DNA of 64,000 nucleotides. Source: Trichostrongylus colubriformis. Taxonomy: Eukaryota > Nematoda > Chromadorea > Rhabditida > Trichostrongylidae. How positions within the stretch are numbered: the stretch's first letter is position 1; the number at the start of each line of letters is the position of its first letter. The position numbers and the translations under genes are program-made. The stretch spans positions 20,355,664 through 20,419,663 of the forward strand of contig OZ022257.1 of assembly GCA_963978905.1 (NCBI GenBank), written 5' to 3'. The notes below the pieces were generated by a model. That model had not been told where the DNA came from and searched no databases. It was given only the letters and a program-made list of their open reading frames with translations. Of this stretch, positions 23,290-33,987 are shown in pieces.

Positions 23290-24602
23290 TGTGCCAGCTG
23301 TCTATTTCCCTTCTTCTTACCTGTGGACCGCATCCTCTGCAGTTGTTCGCAAGCTTTTTCGTCGCGCAGTCAGCTGGCTTTCAGCTGCCAAACCGAACTG
23401 GTACTTGGAGGTCTGTTATGAGTTTCCTGATCTTGTGAACTCGACTCCTTACTAACACTCTAACAGATTCCTGCAATGAATTGTTTGCGACCCAGCTTGG
23501 AGTTTTCTTGGAATCAGAAAGAATGATGATGGTGCTGATTTCCAGTCGATCCTTGGTTGCTTCATGTGGCGAATATGCGAGTCGTATTGCCATTTTGAGC
23601 TCAATCTTTGTCACGGTTGGCTTTGTGTTCAACTTCGTGAAGGTAGCTTATCATTAGACTTTCCAGTTACTAGATGAGACCTAGTGATGTAGGGGCATAC
23701 AGCCATTCCTTTGCCACTAACATTTATGCTTACTCTTTAGAGGAATCCACCAACTCCTTTTCTTATGTCCCTCTACCGATTTCGATGCTCTTTCGAAAGG
23801 ACAATATCCCAGTTGCACTGCTCACTCCACAATTGTCGCAGTGATATCTTTCTCGAAAGTGTCAGCGGAGTTGATCAGCCGAGTAGGTCATACACCGGCT
23901 CGAAGTGGTTATACGCTCCTCCCCAACGATGATCGTTGGGAAGAAATTCAGAAGGTTCATGATCATGCTTTCGAAAAGGGTTTCAGATTCTCCGTAATTT
24001 GCTGCGTCTGTCGTAGATTTCGCAGTAAGCACCACATTGTTCAAGTACGTGTTCCCATCAGTTTCGTGAGTGAGCAATAGACCGATTTTCCACGTAGTTT
24101 TCAAAATATAATTTCATAGTCGCTTGTAGAAGAAATGGCGAACATATGAGTTCGAAGGTGACGCAGTGAAGGGATTGACGACTATGTGCTTCAAGTTACT
24201 GCCTGTTCAGGATCTTTTAGCCACAAGAATCGAGTTGCGTCCCTATCTTGCAGATGTGCAAAGTAAGAACGCCTTCTAAACGTCGCTTGCTATGCCGACA
24301 TTTCCAATACGGAACCAAAGAAGAGTGTCGCATAGTTACGGAAGCATGGCAGGTCCTCCGTGGAGGACGTCATTGAGTGAGGGCGAGTTCTTCAATTCCG
24401 CAGAAAACAACAACGTAGACTTCCAACCTTTCTCGTTCATTTTTCCTAAACTTAGACCTGTGGTGTGCTCATCGATCGAGGGCAACCTGTTGTCAATATA
24501 GGCTCCGGTTCCACCAAACGGGTTAATATCTGCTTCTCCCACAACTTTTGAAGCCAATGCCTCCTTGTCACCAGTGGTGATCGCTTCGGACCAGTGGTCC
24601 AT
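23290..24602 (-). pseudogene. BEL/Pao pol relic (RT and RNase H), right arm
   Basis: Inverted duplicate of the relic in the left arm, with the same stops and the same motifs (SPSLNDVLHGGPAMLP, TYLNNVVLTA, IIILSDSKKT). The translations that I compared are identical between arms, so the decay preceded the duplication or the arms have been homogenised. Confidence 0.75.
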
Positions 24603-25143
24603 CGCTGCGTTAATTGACGTTTTTGATTTTCTCTAGCTCACAAGCTAGTGTCACTTACATTAACTTCTACAATAATCCTCTATTAGAAACTCACAACAAA
24701 AACAGTAAGTAGCTTACATTTATAGAACATTTGCATTTTAATAGAGCTACTCTAACTTAACACAGCGTGCTGCTAATCCACGTATAACAGTTCCATGACC
24801 ATGGTTCATGCCAAATTTTTTTTCTCCATTCTCTATCAATCGTTACGACAATGTTTCTGACGACCTACATGACCATCAGCGCGCCCCCTCACGGCAGATA
24901 CCACATTTCTATGAATCTTATTGAATTTGATTACCTATAACAGTGCACAAATTTAATGGTAAATCATTATCGAGCTTAATATAATTACTTTTTATATTCC
25001 TATACTACTCTAATTCCTCCGCTTTATGATTAGTCAGTAGGCCTCTGATGGGAAACCCATTCCTGGTCCCAGCCCAACAGTACGGCCCGTATGAGGGACT
25101 AGTTCTTTTGAATGTTGTCAAGGGTACGTACGTTCTCTTTATA

Positions 25144-26179
25144 TTGGGTCATTTCATAACTAGTGTCGTTTTTTCCCAAGCAAAATTTTTTGCCAAGAAA
25201 TCACAAGTCATCGCATCATGTCATATATCATTCGAAAGAGAATTTCCTGCTCTACAAAATAGCGTGTTCAGTTTCTAAGAATTTCAGAATGGAGCCGACA
25301 TTTAGGCTGGCGAAGAGGTAGGTCCTGCATACAAAAATTGGCCAAACCGGCAATCAAGTAAAACACTATATTTCACTTTAGGAAAATTAACCAATCGTAA
25401 GTTCCGTAGTTAGCCCAGACCTCTTTTGCAAGTTCCAACAGTCGGTTGCTTGAAAAGTCACGTCGCTTTTTTTCACATTTATTTTTTCCGCCACAACTCG
25501 ATGATTTTTGGCAATTTCTTCGAGCCAAGGCAAGAAAATTTTCTCAACCAATCAGTTGAAAGATAGGTGAAATGTTAAGAACAGCTAGTGAGTAGGGATC
25601 GGGAAACATCATTAACAGGATTTCTTGAGTTTCTGTTTAAAAAATAAAATGCGCAATAATGTCAACTAGGCCGCTATTACATGTTTTTTAAATTCAATAT
25701 AAATCCCAGCCAAATTAAAAACGAAACACGTTCTTCATAGAGCCGAAAAAATCATTCCGAATGGTTCATAAAGCAATGCTGAGCAAGGGATTTGAAAGGA
25801 AAAATTTCAATCTGAATAAATGTGAGTGCTTTCGGAAAAAGGAATTTAGTAAATGAACGACGCGACTTTTCGATCAACCAAGTTTTGCAAATTGCGAAAG
25901 AGGTCGGGGTTAAGTACGGGACACATGACTGGTTGATTTTCCTAAAGTGAAATATAGTGTTTTAATAGATTGCCGGTTTGGCCAGTTTTTATCGGCTGGA
26001 CCCACCTCTTCGCCAGCCTCAGTGTCGGCCCCATTCTAACATGCTTAGGAAACGGACACGTAATTTTGTAGAGCAGAAAAACCACTTTCAAATGATATGT
26101 GACACGCTACAAAAACTCGTGATTTCATAGGAAAAATTTATGCCTGAAAAAAAACGACATTACTTATGGAATGACCCAA
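25144..26179. mobile_element. Fold-back element, 1.04 kb, TA-flanked
   Basis: TTGGGTCATTTCATAAC at 25144 is complemented by TTATGGAATGACCCAA ending 26179, with TA on each side. The arms run about 430-450 bp each (for example ATTGGCCAAACCGGCAATC at about 25338 against GATTGCCGGTTTGGCCAG at about 25967, and AACACTATATTTCACTTTAG against its complement at about 25944). The arms are diverged with small indels. The centre (about 25590-25730) is AT-rich. No transposase was seen. Confidence 0.8.
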
Positions 26180-27500
26180 TAGTTATTATAGCAAGAACAA
26201 TTAATATCAATCAGAATGAATAAATAAGTATTTTTAAATTCCCTATAACTTTTCGTGAACTAACTGTAGTATCCTGGCTCCTTGTGTTTCTAAGGGATAC
26301 ATAACCAACCTTTAGAGTCACCTCAGGACATTTGACATGACGCTCCATGCAATTTTCCTCAATCTTTTTCTCAGATACAAGCGGAAAGTTCCATTTAAAA
26401 ACTAATAATATTGTATTAATCATATCATGAATTACAAGCTTCATGCTGTAACTCTATATAAATTCCCTAGATCATCCATGTCGACTATCTGTATTGTCTG
26501 ACCACGAATCAGCTCATTCTATTGAATTCTTTCAAATTTCGCTTTCCTCGCACTATGAAATAGCTCAGAAACGGTCAAAATGCTTCTGTTCGCGGAGAGA
26601 TGCTGGTATTGCAGTCATCAGTTTTGAGTGTGAGGGGCCCATTTCCAAAGGGCCCATTTTGCTGCACAAATGGCCTTGGAGCGGAATTCATCTTCTACCT
26701 TTAACAATCCCCTTCAACTTAATCTTCAGAATCGTTCTCAGATCGCAGTTGATCGTCGCATTATATTTTTCAAATCAAAAGCATGAATAACATCATAAAG
26801 CGGAATAACATAATACAACTGTCTCATAGAAACATGCGGAAGTTGATAGCCCCTTCATTACTTTAACCCAACTCAGTGAAGCTGCATCCTTCGCATTCTT
26901 ATATCTGAACAGTAGTAACATATATTGGCCTTCATTATCCCTCAAGAATTTTTCCACAACCTCTCAAAGAGGAAATTTTTAGGAGCTTGGTACAAACAAA
27001 ATGAAAGATCAGTCAATAAACAATTGTTAAAAATAACAATAAATGAAGAAAATGATCCGTTTCGCCTCTTTTCTCTTTCGAACCATCGTCTTCACCAACT
27101 CCCGAGGCCCTTTAGCGAGGAGAGGCTGGTAAAAAATACTATTTGATTAGTAGTTATGGAGTGTAGAATGAAATAATGTACAAAGGTTGAAATTGTGAGG
27201 GAAAAGTGTTAACGAAAGGAGAATCAGAGCCAAGAAGGATAGAATGGATGGGAAAAGGAGAGTGTATGAAAAGAAAAAGAGAAAAAAGGTTGGGGTAAAA
27301 AAATTAAGTAGAAAGAAAAAACAAACTAAAGAAATAGGCCAACAAATTTGAATTAATTACGTTTGTCACGCAGCCACGATTATGTAAGGTAGACAGCCAT
27401 GGGGCAGTGAATCAATACAAAAGAGAGCAAGTGGTGATGAATATCCAGGAAGGACTTTCTTTTGTGATTAATTGTTATGAATAAACATTACCAGTTCTTG
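26180..27500. other. AT-rich intergenic DNA
   Basis: Low-complexity A/T-rich sequence with a purine-rich tract at about 27190-27340. No gene or repeat family was recognised. Confidence 0.4.
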
Positions 27501-27501
27501 A

Positions 27502-27571
27502 AACAATCCTACAGAAATGGAAATAATTGTCAATAGCACAATCCTACAGAAATGGAAATAATTGTCAATAG
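27502..27571. repeat. 35-bp tandem duplication
   Basis: The unit CAATCCTACAGAAATGGAAA followed by TAATTGTCAATAG occurs twice in a row, essentially identical. Confidence 0.85.
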
Positions 27572-27714
27572 TAATTATGAAACAAGCAAGGAACTGACAA
27601 AATTCGTGATTGGTTTCATGATTACTTGCTTTAAAAAAATTTATAAAATGCACACTTATTATAGTATTGTGACCACATCTATGGTTTTTTGATGAAAGTT
27701 TCTATGCTGGAGCA

Positions 27715-28066
27715 TGTAATTACAATTCTCATTGTTTCTGTATGAACTACTAAGCCTTCAGTGGCTTTGGAAATGCAATGTTGTTGCAAAAAAAGTTCAA
27801 AAAAAAACCTTAAGATCTCTAGAAAAAATTATTTCATTGAGAACGAATTAAGTTCAACTATACTATACAGTTAAATTTCCACTTTCCACCTTTCCACAAT
27901 TACAATTCTCATTGTTTCTGTATGAACTACAAGCCTTTAGTGGCTTTGGAAATGCAATGTTGTTGTGGAAAGAGTTCAAAAAAAGAATCTTAAGATCTCT
28001 AAAAAAAATTAACTCATTGAGAACGAATTAAGTTCATTATTCTATACAGTTAAGTTTTCACTTTTC
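27715..28066. repeat. Tandem duplication, units of about 175 bp
   Basis: ATTACAATTCTCATTGTTTC...CTATACAGTTAA at 27718-27873 recurs at 27898-28052, with small indels in the A-runs. The sequence is AT-rich and apparently non-coding. Confidence 0.8.
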
Positions 28067-28797
28067 CATCGATTTTATCAATTTTTGGATATAAGTGATT
28101 ACTACCCAAATCTGTTATATTATATACTCTATCATTGACAAGGTTAAATTAGCAGCAGCAGACGTGAGTTACCCCCTCTTAGAACACCTTTATTCTGCTT
28201 GTATATGTATGCTGCAAGAACACAAAAGCTATTGCCTAGTAACTATTGCCTAGTACATGCTCGACGAAATGCAGTAAATCGCTTATATGTGGATCTATAG
28301 TTATTCTTAATCATTCCACCATTAGTGTAGAATACTCGATATCCACCTGTGGTTATCATGAACCTGCTGCCATTTTGAAACATATTTTCATTGGTTCCCC
28401 GATGCTACTAAGAATAGTTTGCTAGAGAGTTTGCTATCCAAAACTCGTGAGCATATCAGTGAATTTGCTATAAAGATTTTAAGATTATGGCCTCGAATGC
28501 CATCAAGCTCCTAGCATTTACCAGTGTCTATTCCTATTTTGAACTACCTTACCGTAATTGATAAAATGTTCCTCTAAATGAGTGAACATAATATGCCTGA
28601 GCTAATGGGAAGGGTTTCATGAAGTTTAGGTAAAGTATATATAATAGGTAAATGCCATTTATATCAAATTTGAGATTGTTACGAATGGACAGAAACTTAT
28701 GCTTGGGTACAATAGAGTATTTACTACCTTTATGTGTAATTTCATAGATGTTGTATCGTGTTTTCTATTTACTGGCTCACTTTTCCATAAAAAGAGA

Positions 28798-28876
28798 AGT
28801 ATAAATAAAGGATTCAAAAATTTCATAATTTCACACAAGTATAAATAAAGGATTCAAAAATTTCATAATTTCACAC
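28798..28876. repeat. 40-bp tandem duplication
   Basis: AAGTATAAATAAAGGATTCA followed by AAAATTTCATAATTTCACAC occurs twice directly adjacent and without mismatch, which implies a recent slippage or duplication. Confidence 0.9.
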
Positions 28877-29560
28877 TACAGTTTTGCAGTCTGGTTTTGG
28901 ACAGTCGTCTTAATAGAATCGTTGATTCAAATTTTAATTCCACTTAAGTACACTTAAGGCCAAAGGAAGAACGTTCGTACCTATCAGTATTCTATACATA
29001 TATGAACGCTGTATCGAGTTCGATATATTGGAAAGAGTTATTAGTAAAGATTGTGACTGCGATAAAACAATAGCTAAACGTTGTGTGGATCAGCATACGG
29101 TCATGTATTAAATACAGGGAATGGTCACCTTGACGTTCGCCATCGAGAAGCCCAGAAACACCATATCGTGTCAAGATCGCTTCTAATTCCTCCGTGCGTA
29201 ACAGACCGCTCCGCCATGTACTAGTTAATTCCCAAATTTAAGATTTGGGCTATGAAAATTCTCATCTAATCGCGGAGAAGTTCGTCTCATAGTAGTACCA
29301 GTTCAAGCCCAATCTGGCGTAGATGCAGAAGAACGTTTGAATTTCGCTTCACATTAATCGTTCATTCTGAATTCGCTAGCACGACAGATGAAGCTTTCCT
29401 TTGCAAAGTGAGACCACAGCAGGGACGAAACGTGTAAGGCGAGTCGTTATTCAGCTATTCAACACCAAAGGAGTCAGACCTGCCCCTCAATTCCCACATA
29501 TCATCCTAAAACGAATTACTCATTTGCGAAAATATTTAAACAGTGACGTAAGCAGGAGGT
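28877..29560. other. Intergenic, nothing recognised
   Basis: A short open frame upstream of the BEL/Pao relic (29401-29583) might be part of the element, but I cannot identify it. Confidence 0.3.
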
Positions 29561-31260
29561 CCGAAGTTGCAGCAGGAATGTGACTATTGGAATTCCTATC
29601 GGAATAGACTATTTCAACTCAGCTATGAATTTCAGTCAACCTACCATACGTTTACCATCAGAACTTTTTTTAACCTCAACCTTCTTTGGTCCGGCCATAT
29701 CATAAGCATACAAAAACGATTACAGAAGCAGCGAAAAAACACTATTTTATTATATATGCGCACAACCCAAGATACCGGTGATAGCATAAACGTCGATATA
29801 ACTGATTTATGGAGGTTGTTTGGTATTGGAATGGAAGACTCCTACATAGAAGGAAAATTCAACCAGCAAATGATGGACGAGTTTTATTCAACAGTGCAAA
29901 ATCGCAATGCCGTAATCTATGTACGATCCCCGAGGAAACCTATTATGGATCATCTAGCAAGCAATTACAACTTAGCCCTAAGTATACTTTACGGTGGAAT
30001 GAGATGAAAAGTCGAAGTCCAGCATGTTGGAAAGAATCCCGCAATATCTTGATAGCTATACAAGAAGCACTTCATAGAAGGAATACTGCAATATCCATAC
30101 TGATATCCATAGGAATACTGATAGCCAATACGAGAAGCTCTTCATAAAAAGCACGTCGCAATACAGATGTTAACAGTTTAACACCATGCTGTTACATTCC
30201 CCACTGAGCGGTTATAAAATCTGAAGATACATCGGAAACCTGTATCGTTCTGGAAGCTTCACCAAGGGGAACTAGAGAAAAGGAGAGCTCAGTTTAAACG
30301 ATGTAATTCATCAAAGCCCCCTCATACTGCCAACTTTGCGCAGAATACTGATGAGGTCACGCACTGGTTCAAAACTAATGGATATTGAGAAAGCATTTCA
30401 CACTGTTCATTTGCAGGAAACAGAGCGGGACGCAGCTCCTTTTCTACAATTCGAATTCTACGATTTTGTCGACTTCCGTTTGGCATCAACGCACCTCCCT
30501 ACTTATCAGAAGTCCCAATAAAATACGGAATAGCCCAACGAACCAACTTGAACAATACCTTAAAACAACTTAAAGGTAATCTTTATGTGAACAATGTATT
30601 ACTCGCAGCTACAGTAGTGGTCAAAAATATATGCGGTTTTGGATTCTAACCATAACTTTGGTCGAAGTTTACATTTCTTATTCAATTTTTTTGTTTTTTG
30701 AAGGCAACTGGTACTCATGAAGCAAAATAGGGTGTAGTGTTGAGATTGGAAAATTTATTCAACTAAAAACTTCAAAAATAGCCAAACTCTCCAAAAATTC
30801 AATTGGCCATAAAAAGCTTATAACTCATCGAAACGGGCACGTGGGCAGAAAATAATACGGAATGAGGCTGGGACTGTGTTGCACGCTATTTCAAATCTTA
30901 ACAGCACTGAGGCACGGAGTTGACCATTTTCAGTGATTTCAGTTAAATAATTTTTTCAACCTTCACACTGTATCCTACTCGGCTGAGATACTTTATTTCA
31001 TTGAGTAACAGTTGCCTTCAAAACACAAAAAAAATTGAGCGAGATATGCAAACACCGAACAAAGTTATGGTCAAAATCTCAAACTGCATATATTTTTGAC
31101 CGTTACTGTACTTCGAGCCGAGACCTCTTCGAGAAATACAAGTCCTGCAAAGAAATATTCAACATTTGCGCATGAATTTTCGTCAATTTCTAACAAAAGA
31201 CATCACTTGTGATGCGGCTAGTGCACCAGAGATATAAGTAGCCAATAAGTTAAGAGTCTG
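29560..31260 (+). pseudogene. BEL/Pao LTR-retrotransposon pol relic, split by a MITE
   Basis: The frame at 29567-30007 ends with the region upstream of RT: DITDLWRLFGIGMEDSYIEG, FNQQMMDEFYSTVQ and LASNYNLALSILYGG, an arrangement typical of BEL/Pao pol. RT motifs follow: MDIEKAFHTVHLQ (about 30379-30417), PFGINAPPYLSE (about 30477-30512) and LKGNLYVNNVLLAAT (about 30570-30612), where the catalytic YVDD-like box reads YVNN. A Tc1-type MITE interrupts at 30612-31108. The frame resumes with LFEKYKSCKEIF and a MNFRQFLTKDI-like segment to about 31230. Stops and frameshifts are frequent and the active-site Asp is lost. No LTRs were recognised. Confidence 0.75.
30612..31108. mobile_element. Tc1-type MITE (497 bp) inserted in the BEL/Pao relic
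   Basis: CAGTAGTGGTCAAAAATATA at 30612 is complemented by TATTTTTGACCGTTACTG at 31108, with TA on both sides. CATAACTTTGGTCGAAGTTT has a diverged complement near 31060. The element lies inside the RT catalytic box of the relic. A sister copy is at 43295-43756. Confidence 0.85.
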
Positions 31261-31319
31261 TATATGCCTTGGAACCACAACTCGGATTTCCTTTCCTTCT
31301 AATGCAAACTTGGCTACAT

Positions 31320-32850
31320 CCCGGATGTGCACATACACAATGGTACGAATGACCTACTTCGCGCCAAAGAGCTCACACCTCATGTGCGAAGAAGTAATTA
31401 ACTAGGTGCGGATCGTTCTACCCCATGAATTGATTTTAATGTCCTCAAAGCGAAAAATTAAGACAGTTTTATTATACATGAAGGAGGGAAGTAAGTAAGA
31501 GGCGATTTGCTCATAGCTCACACACGGCGAGTGTACAAAATAAAGAGTAATGTAAGAGATATAAGAATAAGGCAAAAAACACTCGAAATATTCTTATGTA
31601 ACTAAAGGCAAGGGCGGAGGTGGTGTAGTGACAGGTGGCGTGCACCCCACTCTCATGGTGCGGGGATCAAATCCCGCATCAACGCCCGCCCAGGCCAACC
31701 AAGCCTTCCATTCCTCCGGGGTCGGTAAATTGGTACCAGACTCGTCTGGGAGGATAAAAGCACTGACTTGTACATCGGCTGGCCACCGCAAGTCATTGTA
31801 TAGGCCACATCACATTCACCAGCCATCACGATTCTGAATGGAACTAGAATGTGCGGCGCATCCCACAGAAGGGATTGATTAACGCCAAAAAACTTTATCC
31901 TTTATCCTTTAAACTAAAGGCAAGCTCTCCTACTTTCATATCTCCATAAAAAGATGGAGCCGTCAGTCGACGGCATGCTTTAGAAAACCTACGGCATCAA
32001 CGCCTTACCAGAATAGCAGAGCTACCTCCCGTAGTAGGTCTCTCATAGGGAACCTAGTTTCAAAGGCCGTCGCCTTGGTTCTGTGGTGACACTCTCTGCT
32101 CGGACAACGCTATTACGATTTGAGTAATTCTTCATGCTTCAAACTGTACTTATAACGCTTTGATGAAATGTATGAAATGTTGCAGATGAAACCAATTTCA
32201 GACTTGTTAATAATGGCGCTGTCCGAGTATAATGGCTCCACAAGTTGAGTACCAGTATACCCAGCTTATGGATTTAAAGGAACCGGAAGGGGGTCCGAAA
32301 CAAGAGGAAGATGCAAAGAAATGAGCATTTTGTAACGAACACTCAAGGTTAGAAGCGATAATAGGCGAAAAAACCCGGATTCAAAAGCACGAAGCTGCGG
32401 TGTGTATTCGCATCCCATTCGCATCAGCGCATCCATTCCGAGTTGACCGCTGTAGGAGACGGGCCGTGGGCCAGCCTTAGTTGTAGCACCTGACTTCCAG
32501 CGCAGTGGAGTGGCCATTCCTAACTACATAGCATTCATGTAAGCACATCTAGAAACAATATAAGAAAGAACAAAGTAAAAATTAAAAGGAAAAACAGATT
32601 TATAATACAAACTTCTCCTTTTGGCACCATGCCAAGGCGTCAAATTGGCGAGTTTGTGCGATGGCGGCCACTTGAACTCGTCCACACTACGTCTGTTCTA
32701 CCGTAAGCCAAAATTACCCCTTCTGGTATCTTTAAGCAGCATTTAGCCGACTTCTTATGCTCGCACCTAGTTGATTACTTGTTCACACACAGGGTGCGAA
32801 GCACATGCGAGGTAGTTCATTCGTACCAATGTGTACACATCCGCTACACA
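31320..32850. repeat. Diverged inverted repeat flanking the SINE region
   Basis: Around 31320-31410 (ACAATGGTACGAATGACCTAC, AAGTAATTAACTAGGTGCG) and around 32755-32850 (CGCACCTAGTTGATTACTT, GTAGTTCATTCGTACCAATG) are inverted copies of the same repeat, about 90 bp each with a spacer of about 1.35 kb. Confidence 0.5.
31613..31911 (+). mobile_element. tRNA-derived SINE with 13-bp target duplication
   Basis: The first ~75 bp resemble a tRNA. They have a box A-like TGGTGTAGTGACAGG (31621), a box B-like GGATCAAATCC (31664-31674; one mismatch to the RGTTCRANNCC consensus) and pairable ends GGCG/CGCC. A non-tRNA body follows, then a short (TTTATCC)n-type tail at 31894-31909. AACTAAAGGCAAG occurs directly before (31600-31612) and after (31912-31924), a perfect target-site duplication. 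Such elements are transcribed by Pol III and mobilised by LINE machinery. Confidence 0.8.
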
Positions 32851-33355
32851 CCCAATCCCACAAAAAGAAAGGTTCTCTGAGCCACACACTTAACATTTGA
32901 CTCTCTTAGGCTTTTAACACCCTTGTTCCTGCCTGCAAAGGTTTCTCGACACCCGGGAGTGCCCTGATTCTCGGCCCCTTCTAACCACGTAATGCTGCAA
33001 CTGGACTAGAACCATAGAGATATTACCGTCGACGGAGAGAAGCGATCCAACTCACGCGCTGCACATGACATCGTCCCAGTCAGTTGAGGCCAAGCAGAGC
33101 TACGGCAGATGTTGGACAAAACTAGGCGAAGTCAGCAGAACTATTGGTCTCGTGAACAATACTGGGGTCATGCGCAATGAATGGGCAGATGCCTCACCCA
33201 CCACACTAACTGGACACCGACTATGTCTACCTCAACCGACTTAATTCCATGGTAACAACTTGCGCGCAGAGATCATGAGGCGCAAGAGATGCGCATGGGT
33301 AGCAGTGGAGAGCACTAAGGAGGTGGTCCATTATTCTCAGACGAGGAGGTAGCTG
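31925..33355. other. Intergenic repeats, nothing coding recognised
   Basis: Contains TTTAAAGGAACCGGAAGGGG at about 32273, which resembles a motif at about 46795 (TTTAAAGACACCGGAAGGGG). No gene was recognised. Confidence 0.35.
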
Positions 33356-33359
33356 ACCT

Positions 33360-33715
33360 TTTTGACTCTACGCTACTGCTTGCACTCTACTACGCATCCA
33401 AGACATGGCCAGAGAACATGACGTCCATGTCGTTGTTGGTACGCGTACAACTGGCGGAGCGAACACCTTCAAACACCAACCGCCGGAATCAGAGAAGCCA
33501 CAGTTTGGGCTGCACAGATATACGCTTGGATACTGTCACCCACGACGACGCCATATATTCGTGGAACTCAAAGAAACAATGGGTCGGACACGTTGGTCAG
33601 ACTCAAGGACGATCGGTGGTCCACTCGCATCACATTTTGGTACACACGGGATGTGAAGCATACACTTAGCAGCCCTGCTACGCGACGGTCGGATTCCCTT
33701 AAGTAACTCCAAGGA
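33360..33715 (+). pseudogene. RTE-type non-LTR retrotransposon C-terminal fragment
   Basis: Decayed plus-strand sequence matches the order of motifs after the RT domain in RTE-clade elements: YASKTWPENM (about 33389), then DDAIYSWNSKKQWVGHVGQT (about 33548-33605, compare a KIRWAGHVMR-type motif), then a DRWSTR-like and a WYTRDVKHT-like segment and ATRRSDS (about 33680). Frameshifts are present. The rest of the element upstream was not recognised. Confidence 0.55.
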
Positions 33716-33987
33716 GATGCGGGTTAGCACTGTGCCTAAGCCGCCCAAGACCATCGGAAATGAAGGAAATCTTGTGCTCGTCGCTGAAGATCATCGGCTG
33801 ACAGCGAGCATCCAAGTATCCGAGTAAGCGTAATAGATATAGTGGACTTCCATCTTTTTTGGGTACTTGTGCACTGTACATTTCTTCCTCTACCGCATTT
33901 TTTTGGAACCTTTCCTTTTTCCAGGCCCGCATAATTCCTTCTGCTCTCTGCGCGCGAGACTTTTCTATGCAAGTAACATGGCAAGTA

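Larger units (their letters stand above)
20248..24870. repeat. Right arm of the 4.6 kb inverted repeat
   Basis: Reverse complement of 6507-11127. The inner edge is inside the mariner, at TGACCGTGGACC. The outer edge is at CGACCTACAT (24870), beyond which the sequence (GACCATCAGCGCG) is unrelated to the LINE that abuts the left arm. Because the mariner here is complete with TA on both sides, this arm is more likely to be the parental copy and the left arm the derived one. Confidence 0.9.

Noticed and set aside
31613..31687. Functional tRNA gene
   Set aside because: Box A and B are imperfect, no full cloverleaf with a credible anticodon arm could be drawn, and the sequence is bounded by a target duplication with a 3' tail, so it is a SINE head.
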